From JAQIBY01 sp963676165 (lineage in GTDB: Bacteria; Bacteroidota; Bacteroidia; Bacteroidales; ML635J-15): 64,000 nucleotides of DNA. Below, piece after piece: positions 33,834-42,329 of the stretch. Numbering within the stretch: the stretch's first letter is position 1; every line of letters begins with the position of its first letter. The DNA lies in contig OY781043.1 in the NCBI GenBank assembly GCA_963676165.1, positions 1,550,001 to 1,614,000 of the forward strand. The letters are read 5' to 3'. Under the pieces are notes generated by a model. It was given only the letters and a program-made list of their open reading frames with translations, was not told where the DNA came from and did no database searches. The position numbers and the translations under genes were made by a program.

Positions 33834-34328
33834 TTAAGTGAAAATAATTTGAGAATCAGGACCTCCACTCATTTCGTAAAACTCGCCAACGGTGAGTACT
33901 GCTTTAACATCTTCCCATAAATCATCCTTGCTCAGTTTAAACATGTCCATAGCAAGTTTGCATGCGTAGATTTCGCCTCCTCCCGCTGTTATCATCTCCA
34001 GAAACTCATCGACAGGAGGGATGTCGAGCTGATCCATTTGTTTACGCATCATCGAAGAAACGCCAGCTTCAACACCGGGAAGTGCACCCAGTAAAGTAGG
34101 GAATGGTAAGCCTCCTGGCATGCGCATTGCTGGATTTCCAACGGTTGCAGTATGCAGCTTTTTCATACGCTTTTTTGTGATTGCATCCAATCCAAAAAAT
34201 GTGAAAAAGAGTTTTGCTTCCATTCCTTCCATAACAGCACCATTTGCCATAACCAATGCGGCATACACATCTTCAAGATTACCTTTGGCGCAAATAATAC
34301 TAACTTTTTTTAATTTATTGTCTGACAT
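33834..34328 (-). CDS. DsrE2-like sulfur-carrier protein
   Basis: A 164-residue protein of the DsrE/DsrF/DrsH-like family (DrsE_2 type). It shows VSIICAKGNLEDVYAALVMANGA, the GMEAKLFFTFFGL strand and GGEIYACKLAMDMF, with Cys residues in the first and last segments. The second Cys occupies the place that carries persulfide sulfur in DsrE-type proteins. DsrE2 proteins usually accompany TusA and sulfurtransferases and bind the membrane or partner proteins through a hydrophobic middle, here GNPAMRMPGGLPFPTLLGALP. Last gene of the SQR/DUF1641/TusE operon. It is likely part of a sulfur relay. Confidence 0.88.
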   Translation of the reverse strand: MSDNKLKKVSIICAKGNLEDVYAALVMANGAVMEGMEAKLFFTFFGLDAITKKRMKKLHTATVGNPAMRMPGGLPFPTLLGALPGVEAGVSSMMRKQMDQLDIPPVDEFLEMITAGGGEIYACKLAMDMFKLSKDDLWEDVKAVLTVGEFYEMSGGPDSQIIFT

Positions 34329-34345
34329 AATTTTATCGTTTTAAA

Positions 34346-34654
34346 TTAAACACATGAAGTAGGCTTTGGAATGCCTGCTAGTTTGGATGAGATCTTTAAC
34401 GGACCTCCTGGGAATAGCTGATACAAACCTTTAATGTCAACGATTCCAGATTTGCCAACAGCACGTATTGTTAGCGTGTCACCCGCTTCATGCTTTTGAC
34501 GTAAGTAGTTTAGAACTTCCAAGTGTTTGTCTGTTAGCTCGATATTTTCCTCTTTTGCTAACTCTTTTGCTATATCCTCTGTCCATGCTGAGAAATCAGT
34601 CATATAACCGTCTTCAGTGAAGGATAATTGTTTGCCTAAAATTGTCTTTTCCAT
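34346..34654 (-). CDS. TusE/DsrC-family sulfur-relay protein, single-Cys type
   Basis: A 102-residue protein of the DsrC/TusE family: TEDGYMTDFSAWTEDIAKELA, LTDKHLEVLNYLR and the flexible C-terminal arm GIPKPTSCV with the penultimate Cys101 (CysA). In true DsrC the second Cys (CysB) sits eleven residues before CysA; here that position is Ser90 in SSKLAG. It therefore cannot form the CysA-CysB trisulfide used in sulfite reduction and is more like TusE, a persulfide acceptor. No sulfite reductase genes are in the window. Spacing to the flanking operon genes is under 20 bases. Confidence 0.88.
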   Translation of the reverse strand: MEKTILGKQLSFTEDGYMTDFSAWTEDIAKELAKEENIELTDKHLEVLNYLRQKHEAGDTLTIRAVGKSGIVDIKGLYQLFPGGPLKISSKLAGIPKPTSCV

Positions 34655-34673
34655 AATTTCAATATTTTAAAGA

Positions 34674-35330
34674 TTAACCATTCTGTTTATTTAGTTCTTT
34701 TATAAAGTGAAGTAAAAAGCCTGATGTTTGCTTCATTTCCTTACTCATGACAAGTTTGATTGGAGATTTTGCTTTGATGTCAGCTTTGCTGCTTTCTGAT
34801 AAGGCAGAAAGCAAATTATCTAACTGTTTGAGCACTTGTGGATCGCTCAATTTGCCAAATACTGAAGCAATAAGTTCAGCATTGTTTGCAAGTTGTTTAA
34901 TTTGATCCGAATTTCCAGCACTCAATAGGTTCGTTAATAAGTCAAGCAATGCTCTTCCATTGTCAAAAACTCCCTTTTCGTTTAAGATGTTTAATTGTTT
35001 TGAAAAATCGATAATGGCTTCAGTTACAAGAGGTGATGCATCTTTGATTAAATCCGTAATGCTTTCTAAACTGTCCATTAAAGCATTAAAAGTTCCAATG
35101 TTACGGATAAACTTGAGAGCTAAATCTCTGAGCTGATCGGGTCTGATTTCAATTTGCTGCTTGTCTAGAGCCTCAACGGAGCTGTCATACATATCTTTCC
35201 CAATAATCGACAAGTCGCTGACAAGGTCATCCATTGCCATGCTTCGATTTTTTTGCGATTCAATATGCTCAAGGACAAGATCCATTTTCTTGTTGAGAGC
35301 ATCTATTTGGGTTTGAACTGAGTCATTCAT
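34674..35330 (-). CDS. DUF1641 domain protein
   Basis: A 218-residue, mostly helical cytoplasmic protein. The central part (about residues 75-150), with GTFNALMDSLESITDLIKDASPLVTEAI and FDNGRALLDLLTNLL, fits DUF1641. This family is commonly encoded next to sulfide:quinone reductase-like or formate dehydrogenase-type flavoproteins and may dock the enzyme to the membrane or another subunit, although its role is not established. The gene lies 17 bases after the SQR-like gene and 19 before the TusE-like gene. Confidence 0.85.
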   Translation of the reverse strand: MNDSVQTQIDALNKKMDLVLEHIESQKNRSMAMDDLVSDLSIIGKDMYDSSVEALDKQQIEIRPDQLRDLALKFIRNIGTFNALMDSLESITDLIKDASPLVTEAIIDFSKQLNILNEKGVFDNGRALLDLLTNLLSAGNSDQIKQLANNAELIASVFGKLSDPQVLKQLDNLLSALSESSKADIKAKSPIKLVMSKEMKQTSGFLLHFIKELNKQNG

Positions 35331-35347
35331 TGTAAACTCCTTTCTGT

Positions 35348-36595
35348 CTATTTAATGTTTGAAATGTTTTGCTTTTTACCTGCCATGCTCATAAGAGGCT
35401 CTACCGGTAATTCTTTCCCTTTAAGTAAGATGTGCCAATACATCCAACGGAACATTATTTTTCCATAATGATTGATTTTTGTATTTTTTAATAATCCGAA
35501 CGGTCCAATTCCCGGTAATGGGAAGGTGCCTGGTAGTGGCTCGGTGTCGTAATTGAAATCAATTAATGCTCCTTTACCATAACCCGTTTCAATGTAGCAA
35601 TTGGCATGTCCGTCAAAACTTGCAGTAAGCGGTCTGCCTTCAATTGCATGCATCAGATTCTCGAAAAGAATTTCAGCTGCAAAGTGAGCGACTGATCCTG
35701 CTTTTGAAGTTGGTAGATTAGCTGCATCTCCCAAAACGAATACATTGTCAAATTTCTCAGACTGTAAGGTGTGTTTGTTTGTTGGGACAAACTCCATGTC
35801 ATCGCCCATGCCGCTTTCTTCAATAATTTTACTCCCCATATTGACAGGGACAATTGTGAGGATGTCAAAATCTACTTTTCTCTCATCGTAGGAAACAAGT
35901 TGTTTGTTTTCATTGTCAATTTTTTCAACGTAAAAATCAGTGACAACATGAATGTTTTTTTCTTCAAGCAACTCACCTAGCATTTTTGACGCAATAGGTT
36001 TGGTAAATGCTCCGGACATGAGTGTAACATAAGTTAAATCGACTTTATCGCGTATACCTTGTTCTGTGAAATATGCTTCTGCAAGAAAGATAAACTCAAG
36101 GGGAGCAACTGGACATTTAAATGGGACTTCTGGTATGGCAACAACCAATTTGCCACCTTCCCATGAACGCAGTTTTTTAGCAAGTGCAGTTGCTCCATCA
36201 ATGCTGTAGAAATCAAAAATATCTTTATAATACAGAGGTCCATTTAATCCTGGAGTTTCTTCTGGACGCAAACTTGTTCCTGTGGCAACAATTAAGTAAT
36301 CGTAATTCAATTGCTGACCATTGCTAAGTAAAACGGCATTTTCCTCAGGCAGAACTTTTTGTGCTTCTTCGTAAAGCATTTCTACGCCTGCTGGAATAAA
36401 ACTGGATTTCGGCTTAATAACATCTTCTGGTTTATAGATGCCAAAAGGAATAAATAAGAAGCCAGGTTGATAATAGTGTGTTCTTTCTTTATCCAACACA
36501 GTAATTTTCCACTCAGAATAGTCAAGCGCTTTTCTGAGTTTGTTCGCCATCATTGTTCCGGCAGTTCCACCTCCAAGAATTAGTATCCGTTTCAT
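35348..36595 (-). CDS. Sulfide:quinone oxidoreductase-like flavoprotein
   Basis: A 415-residue FAD enzyme. ILILGGGTAGTMMANKL is the FAD-binding Rossmann loop, YLIVATGTSLRP and the VFVLGDAANLPTSKAGS loop complete the pyridine nucleotide-disulfide reductase-like fold, and PFKCPVAPLEF carries a Cys where SQR enzymes have a redox-active Cys (KCAGAP). The C-terminal helices (KIMFRWMYWHILLKG) resemble the quinone- and membrane-contact region of SQR. It should oxidise sulfide or polysulfide and pass electrons to quinone. Operon with DUF1641, TusE-like and DsrE2-like genes, divergent from a Crp/Fnr gene. Confidence 0.85.
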   Translation of the reverse strand: MKRILILGGGTAGTMMANKLRKALDYSEWKITVLDKERTHYYQPGFLFIPFGIYKPEDVIKPKSSFIPAGVEMLYEEAQKVLPEENAVLLSNGQQLNYDYLIVATGTSLRPEETPGLNGPLYYKDIFDFYSIDGATALAKKLRSWEGGKLVVAIPEVPFKCPVAPLEFIFLAEAYFTEQGIRDKVDLTYVTLMSGAFTKPIASKMLGELLEEKNIHVVTDFYVEKIDNENKQLVSYDERKVDFDILTIVPVNMGSKIIEESGMGDDMEFVPTNKHTLQSEKFDNVFVLGDAANLPTSKAGSVAHFAAEILFENLMHAIEGRPLTASFDGHANCYIETGYGKGALIDFNYDTEPLPGTFPLPGIGPFGLLKNTKINHYGKIMFRWMYWHILLKGKELPVEPLMSMAGKKQNISNIK

Positions 36596-36619
36596 AATTT
36601 ATTATTTTTGTGTTATCAC

Positions 36620-36639
36620 TTTAACAAATAAACGTTAAA
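36620..36639 (-). promoter_or_regulatory. Operator-like dyad overlapping the SQR promoter
   Basis: TTTAAC (36620-36625) and GTTAAA (36634-36639) form a 6-bp inverted repeat with an 8-base spacer. On the minus strand the spacer region includes TTTATTTG, a one-mismatch match to the TAnnTTTG -7 box, about 25 bases before the SQR start. Binding of the divergent regulator here would control the operon. Confidence 0.5.
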
Positions 36640-36665
36640 CAGTTTGATCTCGTTCTTGTTATATG

Positions 36666-36696
36666 TATGACAGATGTCATAAGTTGATATATATCA
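36666..36696 (+). promoter_or_regulatory. Two dyads just before the Crp/Fnr start codon
   Basis: TATGACAGATGTCATA (36666-36681) has 7-bp arms around a GA spacer, close to Crp/Fnr half-site geometry, and TGATATATATCA (36685-36696) is a perfect 12-bp palindrome ending one base before the ATG at 36698. They are candidates for autoregulation. Confidence 0.5.
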
Positions 36697-36697
36697 T

Positions 36698-37399
36698 ATG
36701 GATAATGCCAGTATAGAATTGAAATGTCAGTGTGTAAATTGCCAGCTAAAGGCTTTGTTCTTTTCACATCTTGAATCGGATGAGCTAGCGCGTGTTTGCA
36801 GTATACGCAAGGAACATGGATATGCTTCTAATGATCTGATTGTGAGAGCGGGAGAGGAAGTGGAAGATTTTTTCTATCTGAAAGAAGGATTGGTTAAGTT
36901 GCATTTGTCGAAGGATGGAGATGATGAACAAATTATCACCATCGCAAAACCTTTAGATTTTATTTCAATTCTTAGCATCTTTTCTTCTGATCGGTACAAA
37001 TATTCCATGACAGCACTTGTTCCATCGGTTGTTTGTCAAGTTGATATGAATATCATTCATAAATTAGCGGTTTCAAATGCTGAATTTGGTTTCGATTTAA
37101 TGAAGCGATTAAGTGCATCCATTGATGATATTTTGCTTGAGACAATGGAACTTAAACGTTTACATTTAAAAGGGAAATTGGCTTTTATCCTTTTAAAGTT
37201 TGCTGAACATATTTATCATTCAAATTTATTTGAATTGCCTGTAACACGTAAGGAAATTGCTGAGTTTGCCGGTGTTAGTACAGAGAATATTATTAGAGCA
37301 TTGTCTGAGTTTCGAAAAGATAAATTGATTCGTATCTCAGGAAAAGAAATTGAAATCCTGAATATGAAAAGTCTAGTTCAAATCGCAAAGTTTGGATAG
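36698..37399 (+). CDS. Crp/Fnr-family regulator with N-terminal cysteines
   Basis: A 233-residue transcription factor. A cyclic-nucleotide-binding-type beta-roll (about 20-135), a long dimer helix (about 138-170) and a winged HTH (about 175-232, VTRKEIAEFAGVSTENIIRAL) are visible. Cys 10, 12 and 15 (CQCVNC), Cys34 and Cys113 recall, but do not match, the four cluster ligands of FNR. It may sense oxygen, nitric oxide or sulfur through a cluster or thiols. It is divergent from the SQR operon across 102 bases packed with inverted repeats, so that operon is the probable target. Confidence 0.88.
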   Translation: MDNASIELKCQCVNCQLKALFFSHLESDELARVCSIRKEHGYASNDLIVRAGEEVEDFFYLKEGLVKLHLSKDGDDEQIITIAKPLDFISILSIFSSDRYKYSMTALVPSVVCQVDMNIIHKLAVSNAEFGFDLMKRLSASIDDILLETMELKRLHLKGKLAFILLKFAEHIYHSNLFELPVTRKEIAEFAGVSTENIIRALSEFRKDKLIRISGKEIEILNMKSLVQIAKFG

Positions 37400-37446
37400 T
37401 GTAAGTTTCAGACAATTGGTTGAATGAAAATGTTTGGCGAATCTCT

Positions 37447-40400
37447 TTATCTTACATTAATGCGCTTGTAAACGCTTTGCTCTCCAATATTTAATTTAAG
37501 AATGTAAATTCCACTGCTGAGATTAGAAACGTCAATGGTTTGATTATTTAGCTTTTCTTTCTGGATTAGAACTGAGCGCATGTCATAAACACTCACTGTA
37601 ACATTTTCATTTAAAGGTAAACCCGCAAAATGAAGTATGCCTTCTGTTGGGTTAGGATAAATGTTAATCGATTCGAAATCAAAGCTTTCTTTTCCAACCT
37701 GACAGTCTTCAACTGAAATGTTTAAAGTCGCTGTTTCGCTTTCGCAAGGTGCAGTTTGAACTTCCCAGTCGTAGAAATAGTAATAATAATTCAATGCGTT
37801 GTCGTCATTTGCACTGCTTTGTGTAATGCTTAATACATCGGTTAAGCTGTATGGATAATCAACATAAGACGATTCGCTGTTTCGGTACAAATTTGGTGCA
37901 CCCAAACCAACCAGTTGCAAGTCTTCACCGATTGGGACATTCAGATTTAAGTCGATACGATTGATTCCGTCAGGTATGTACACTTCCGTCGCATCCAAAA
38001 CATTGGCATAGGCATCTCTCAACGCAATGTTTCTGTATCCTGCTCCATTGGCATTGACTTCAACGGATAACAATGTGAATTCCTGATACGCATCAAAAAC
38101 CAGATAATGGATATAATCAACGTTTCCAAAGAAACCACCTCCGGAATTGCTGTTAGTGCTTCCTACATAATCGATATCGTTTAAGTAGATTTCTCTCAAA
38201 TAGTACGTTGCATTGTCAGAAAGAGGATCGTGTTCCCAACTTGTTCCGCTATGAACGTAATCTGTGCAGGCTTCATCTGTAAACCAATCGAGTTGTTCTG
38301 TAATGCTACTTAATTCAATGGTAAAACTCGAATCACGACAAACGTTAATGTCGTCAATTTCAGGAGCAGATTCAAGGTTGATTACGACATTATGCTCAAT
38401 GTTGTCAGATCCATAATCATTCGTTACAGTCATGGAAACTGTGTGTGTGCCTGATGTTTGATAAACGTGTTCTGGATTTTCTTCGCTGCTGGTGTTTCCA
38501 TCGCCAAAATCCCAGGCCCAGCTCATAGGAAGATTTAGACTTTCGTCTGTGAATTGAATTCTTCCGGTACAAGAGTTTTCAGGTATTATGCTGAATTCAG
38601 CAGTCGGTGGTGTGTTTTCTTGAACGCATGACCAATCAATCTTAAATCCATTCATACTTAAACCCCCATCGGAATGAAATGCGATAGTGATACTATTTCC
38701 GGTTGAGCTAATTGTTTCCGGGTTTCCTGTGGTGTTGCAATAATAGGTTCCATTAATTAGGTCTCCGGATGTGTTGGGGCCATCATAAAAGGCAATGTAG
38801 TCATAATCACAGCTGGAGCCAGATCCCGGTTCAATGTCAAATTCGAGAATATCAAGTACAATTTGACTTGCTCCGGAAACTTCAATTGTGTATGTGGCAT
38901 CTGAATTGTCTAAATATGGATCGTCTGAGCCTCCTGCATCATAAAGTGTTCCATAGCACTCTTCAGAAGTTGCACTGCCGTTTTCAGGCATAAGAATCAT
39001 ACATGGAATGCTAGGGTCAATTAGTACAAAGTCGGTTTCTGTGTTTGAGTTTTCACCACATGCACCACCATCCGCATACAATTGTACATCAAAACTTCCT
39101 TCTGTTGTGTATGTGTGAGATGGATTAACTTCTGTACTTGTTGTACCATCACCGAAATCCCAGACAAAACTATTTCCATTAATGCTATAATTTTGGAACT
39201 CTACAGTAAAAGGAGCAGAGCAATTCTCTGTGTATGTTGCATCAAATTCCGCAGTAACTTCGGATGTGTATTCAGAACCTAAACCAACTGCATACAGCGC
39301 ATTTGTGACAACTTCAACTTCAGGACTACATGCTCCAAAGAAATCAACTGCGGATTGAATGGCATAAAATCTGGCATCAATCATTTCAGAGGTGTTTGTA
39401 AGATAAACTGTTTGTAATCTAAAGGTAATGTCAGCTGCATCTCCCATTCCTATTCCTGTGATGTTGTAGGAGTCTCCATTGTCATTTGTTCCGCTATCAC
39501 CTTCGGAAACAAGGTAAAACCAATAGCAATATACACTCATATTAACATGAACACCTCCGTTATCTGATGCATCTGTATGCCAGTAGTTTCCTTGGTATGT
39601 GTCGGGTTTGTTGTAGGCATTTGGGTCAGCCATAGAACGAAAAACAGCGCCAATGTCTTCACCTATTGTCCAGTCAGCAAGTCCAGGAACAGCATAAAAC
39701 TCAACGCATGTACCAAAAATGTCACTAAATGATTCATTTAGTGCACCTGACTCATAAGAATAATTCAAATTGCAAGTGTAGCTAGTTAAACCATGAGTTA
39801 TTTCGTGAGCAGCAATATCAACTGTTGTAAGAGGAGTAATTCCGCTGCCTTCATCACCATCGCCATAAGTCATAACACTGCCATTCCAAAACGCATTGGT
39901 GTTGGTAGGGTATCCGTATTCAACCAAATTGAAGTGCACGTAAGAGTCCAACGCCAATCCGTTACCATCAATGGAGTTTCTTCCATGTACATTTGAATAG
40001 TAATCGTAGGTTTTTTCTGTGGCAAAATGTGCATCAGTTGCATATTGATCAAGCTCTGCATTGACATTGTTCCAGTAGTTATCTGAATCTGTAAAGTCAA
40101 CAGCAGACCCATAATCAGTTGTCATTTGGCAATTGTATGTTGCTATACCATTTCCTCTACCTGTTTCTCTGAGCCTATAAGACCCTCCATAAGAGTCGGT
40201 AGTGATGGTTTGTGTGCCTGAGTATGCTGTTTCTGCAGTTGCGGTTTCATCTGCAGTATGTATGCGTGTTTCTTTGTGCAATATTTCGCCTGTTTCCGCA
40301 TCGACATACACCCAGTTTCTATCGTAAGGTTTGAGTGAGAACATGTCAAACTTATAAGCTGCCCGAAATGAGTTGCTATACAAGTCTGCATTGACAGGAA

Positions 40401-40950
40401 AATAAACTTTTTCGCCTTTTGGTTTCGTGTATGTTTTTCTGTAAGGATGATTTGCATTTTCATCAAATATCCATACTTCTGCTGGTATACTTGCTTTGGC
40501 ATATTCAAAAGCAGATGTTTCCGATAGTGAAAAACTTCCGGATAAATCAGGATGAGAAGCAATATTCCCATTCATTGAAATGACTTGATTATTTTTCATG
40601 TGCAAAATATAGGCAGAATACTCCAATGCAATTCCATGTATGTTTTGCGCATATCGTTTATGCTCAAGACCTAATTTGTCTCTGCTCTTGTTTAAAAAAG
40701 TGAAGCCAACAGCATCTGAATCAATAAATTGTTTCAGATAGGGGAATGCTTTGTTTTCTGAAATTGATTTGCCAGGAGCAAAGCGGATATAATTTGGAAC
40801 CTCAGAAAATGACTTTAGCCGTATTAATTCTGCACCCGGTGCAATTTGATGGGCTTTTTCCCCTGCAATGATTTGTGGATTGTTTTGTGAAAAACTGAAC
40901 TGGCTGATTAACAGCGCTAAAAGAATGAGTAACGATTTGTTTATTTTCAT
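37447..40950 (-). CDS. Secreted M4 (thermolysin-like) metalloprotease with CUB, PKD and T9SS type A domains
   Basis: A 1167-residue surface or secreted protease. The signal peptide ends FSFSQ; an FTP-type propeptide occupies about residues 30-230. The catalytic domain follows, with zinc motif AAHEITHGL (HEITH at about 382-386) and GALNESFSD with the third ligand Glu. Then come a first PKD (VWDFGDGTTSTEVNPSHTY), a CUB-like domain with SCDYDYIAFYDG, a second PKD (AWDFGDGNTSSEENPEHVY), a beta-rich region and a type A sorting tail (IYPNPTEGILHFAG, SSGIYILKLN, KRINVR). It probably digests proteins outside the cell. Transcribed alone. Confidence 0.92.
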   Translation of the reverse strand: MKINKSLLILLALLISQFSFSQNNPQIIAGEKAHQIAPGAELIRLKSFSEVPNYIRFAPGKSISENKAFPYLKQFIDSDAVGFTFLNKSRDKLGLEHKRYAQNIHGIALEYSAYILHMKNNQVISMNGNIASHPDLSGSFSLSETSAFEYAKASIPAEVWIFDENANHPYRKTYTKPKGEKVYFPVNADLYSNSFRAAYKFDMFSLKPYDRNWVYVDAETGEILHKETRIHTADETATAETAYSGTQTITTDSYGGSYRLRETGRGNGIATYNCQMTTDYGSAVDFTDSDNYWNNVNAELDQYATDAHFATEKTYDYYSNVHGRNSIDGNGLALDSYVHFNLVEYGYPTNTNAFWNGSVMTYGDGDEGSGITPLTTVDIAAHEITHGLTSYTCNLNYSYESGALNESFSDIFGTCVEFYAVPGLADWTIGEDIGAVFRSMADPNAYNKPDTYQGNYWHTDASDNGGVHVNMSVYCYWFYLVSEGDSGTNDNGDSYNITGIGMGDAADITFRLQTVYLTNTSEMIDARFYAIQSAVDFFGACSPEVEVVTNALYAVGLGSEYTSEVTAEFDATYTENCSAPFTVEFQNYSINGNSFVWDFGDGTTSTEVNPSHTYTTEGSFDVQLYADGGACGENSNTETDFVLIDPSIPCMILMPENGSATSEECYGTLYDAGGSDDPYLDNSDATYTIEVSGASQIVLDILEFDIEPGSGSSCDYDYIAFYDGPNTSGDLINGTYYCNTTGNPETISSTGNSITIAFHSDGGLSMNGFKIDWSCVQENTPPTAEFSIIPENSCTGRIQFTDESLNLPMSWAWDFGDGNTSSEENPEHVYQTSGTHTVSMTVTNDYGSDNIEHNVVINLESAPEIDDINVCRDSSFTIELSSITEQLDWFTDEACTDYVHSGTSWEHDPLSDNATYYLREIYLNDIDYVGSTNSNSGGGFFGNVDYIHYLVFDAYQEFTLLSVEVNANGAGYRNIALRDAYANVLDATEVYIPDGINRIDLNLNVPIGEDLQLVGLGAPNLYRNSESSYVDYPYSLTDVLSITQSSANDDNALNYYYYFYDWEVQTAPCESETATLNISVEDCQVGKESFDFESINIYPNPTEGILHFAGLPLNENVTVSVYDMRSVLIQKEKLNNQTIDVSNLSSGIYILKLNIGEQSVYKRINVR

Positions 40951-41023
40951 ACACCTAGTTTATTTCTCTAAAATACAAAATTTAGATAGAAATGAAGGGT
41001 GAAACGTTGCATAATGACATAAA

Positions 41024-41049
41024 AAAAGCAGTCTGTACAGACTGCTTTT
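41024..41049 (-). terminator. Terminator after the C1-type peptidase gene
   Basis: A perfect 26-bp palindrome whose arms read AAAAGCAGTCTGT and its complement; on the minus strand it is followed by further T residues. It lies 26 bases past the peptidase stop. Confidence 0.88.
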
Positions 41050-41074
41050 CTAAATATCGTAAGTTCGGGTTCAA

Positions 41075-42280
41075 TTATTTGATCCCCATTTTCTTTTTAA
41101 TGTGTTTTGGGATTGCGTCTTTATGAACAACAATATTCATGGTTTTGTATTTCAAAAAGGCATTTGATGCAAAGAAATATCCATCATAAATGTTGTTTGT
41201 ATCCCAAGAGTTTTTCACTTTGTAATATGTGTTTCCTTCTTGATCTTTTGCTTTTCCAGTTAGCAACATACCGTGGTCATCAGTTGTTTGGTAGTTGTCA
41301 AATGCTTCTTGGCGCATTTCCTGAGTAATTGTTTTTTCAGGAACAATCTGATCGAAGCTGTAAAGCAATTTAGCTTTTTCTCTGCTGCTCATTTCTTCCC
41401 ATTTTGCTTGCTCTAAGCCATCAAGATTTGGTTTTTCAGTTTCAGGAACAATGGCTACACCATTTGTCCAGCTAAATCCTTTTTCGCTAACGTCTGCACC
41501 CCAAGCAACGGAATATCCATTCATAATTGCATTGTCTAATACTTCCATAAGCTCATCAATAGGGAGATTGTAAGATTTTGCCCATTGCCAGTTATCAGGA
41601 ATTTCTAATGAGAATTGTTCGTAGAAAGGATGGTGAGTATATGAAGTCATGTTGATGTAATCGTCCATGTTTAGACCCAGATCATCAGCAAATTCTTTTG
41701 GGGTCATTTGTTTTCCATTGATTTCAAATTTTTCTGGAACTTTTCCTAAATAAGCGTCAAGAATACTACAATAAGCTCTTTTCCATGCAGTTGAAAGTTC
41801 TTTGTTTTTGTTTTCAATTACTGCATCAACATACGCCTTTAAAACATGATCGAGTTCTCCATGTACATGATTATCAGTGCCATAGTTGAGTCCTTTGTAG
41901 GCTTCTTCAGTGATCATTCCAAAATGTTTATACACATAAAAAACATCGTAGAAAGCACCGCCACCACCAAAATTGGTATTGCCATGCATACGAACGTATT
42001 TGCTTGCTTTATCTTCATACGCTTTACGTACGACAAAAAGTTCAGCCAAATCGTATTCGCCTTTTCCTGTACGAATTAATTCAGTTTCTAATAGCGCGAG
42101 TCCACTGTAACTCCAGCAAGTACCAGCACGATACTGATTCTTAACAGGTGTGGTTGGGATGTCTTTAATCATCTCAAATTGATACGCTTTTTCATCTTCA
42201 GTTTTTTCATCTTGTGCTTTAGCAGGCATTACAAAAATAAGTGCTGCAGCTAGAATAGTTAGTATTTTCAAATGTTTCAT
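41075..42280 (-). CDS. Exported C1-family cysteine peptidase (bleomycin hydrolase-like)
   Basis: A 401-residue protein with signal peptide ending MPAKAQ. The papain-like catalytic set is complete: the oxyanion Gln49 and Cys55 in NQYRAGTCWSYSG, the His in TTDDHGMLLTG and the Asn in YKVKNSWDTNN, in the C1B (bleomycin hydrolase/aminopeptidase C) order, with the FGGGGAFYDVFYV segment. Known C1B enzymes are mostly cytoplasmic aminopeptidases of about 450 residues; this one is exported and somewhat shorter. Probably trims peptides in the periplasm. A -7 box lies 25 bases upstream, and a strong terminator follows. Confidence 0.88.
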   Translation of the reverse strand: MKHLKILTILAAALIFVMPAKAQDEKTEDEKAYQFEMIKDIPTTPVKNQYRAGTCWSYSGLALLETELIRTGKGEYDLAELFVVRKAYEDKASKYVRMHGNTNFGGGGAFYDVFYVYKHFGMITEEAYKGLNYGTDNHVHGELDHVLKAYVDAVIENKNKELSTAWKRAYCSILDAYLGKVPEKFEINGKQMTPKEFADDLGLNMDDYINMTSYTHHPFYEQFSLEIPDNWQWAKSYNLPIDELMEVLDNAIMNGYSVAWGADVSEKGFSWTNGVAIVPETEKPNLDGLEQAKWEEMSSREKAKLLYSFDQIVPEKTITQEMRQEAFDNYQTTDDHGMLLTGKAKDQEGNTYYKVKNSWDTNNIYDGYFFASNAFLKYKTMNIVVHKDAIPKHIKKKMGIK

Positions 42281-42304
42281 AGGATTGAATTTTTATTTAT
42301 TTAA

Positions 42305-42312
42305 CAAATGTA
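42305..42312 (-). promoter_or_regulatory. -7 box for the C1 peptidase gene
   Basis: The minus strand reads TACATTTG, an exact TAnnTTTG match, 24 bases before the start codon. The -33 element is not evident. Confidence 0.5.
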
Positions 42313-42329
42313 AGGATTTCATTATAATA

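Noticed and set aside
33834..34654. Dissimilatory sulfite reduction locus
   Set aside because: DsrC/E-type proteins are present but no dsrAB; the DsrC-like protein lacks CysB.
40143..40571. Minus-strand reading frame of 142 codons
   Set aside because: It overlaps the M4 protease gene in another frame and shows no domain or signal.
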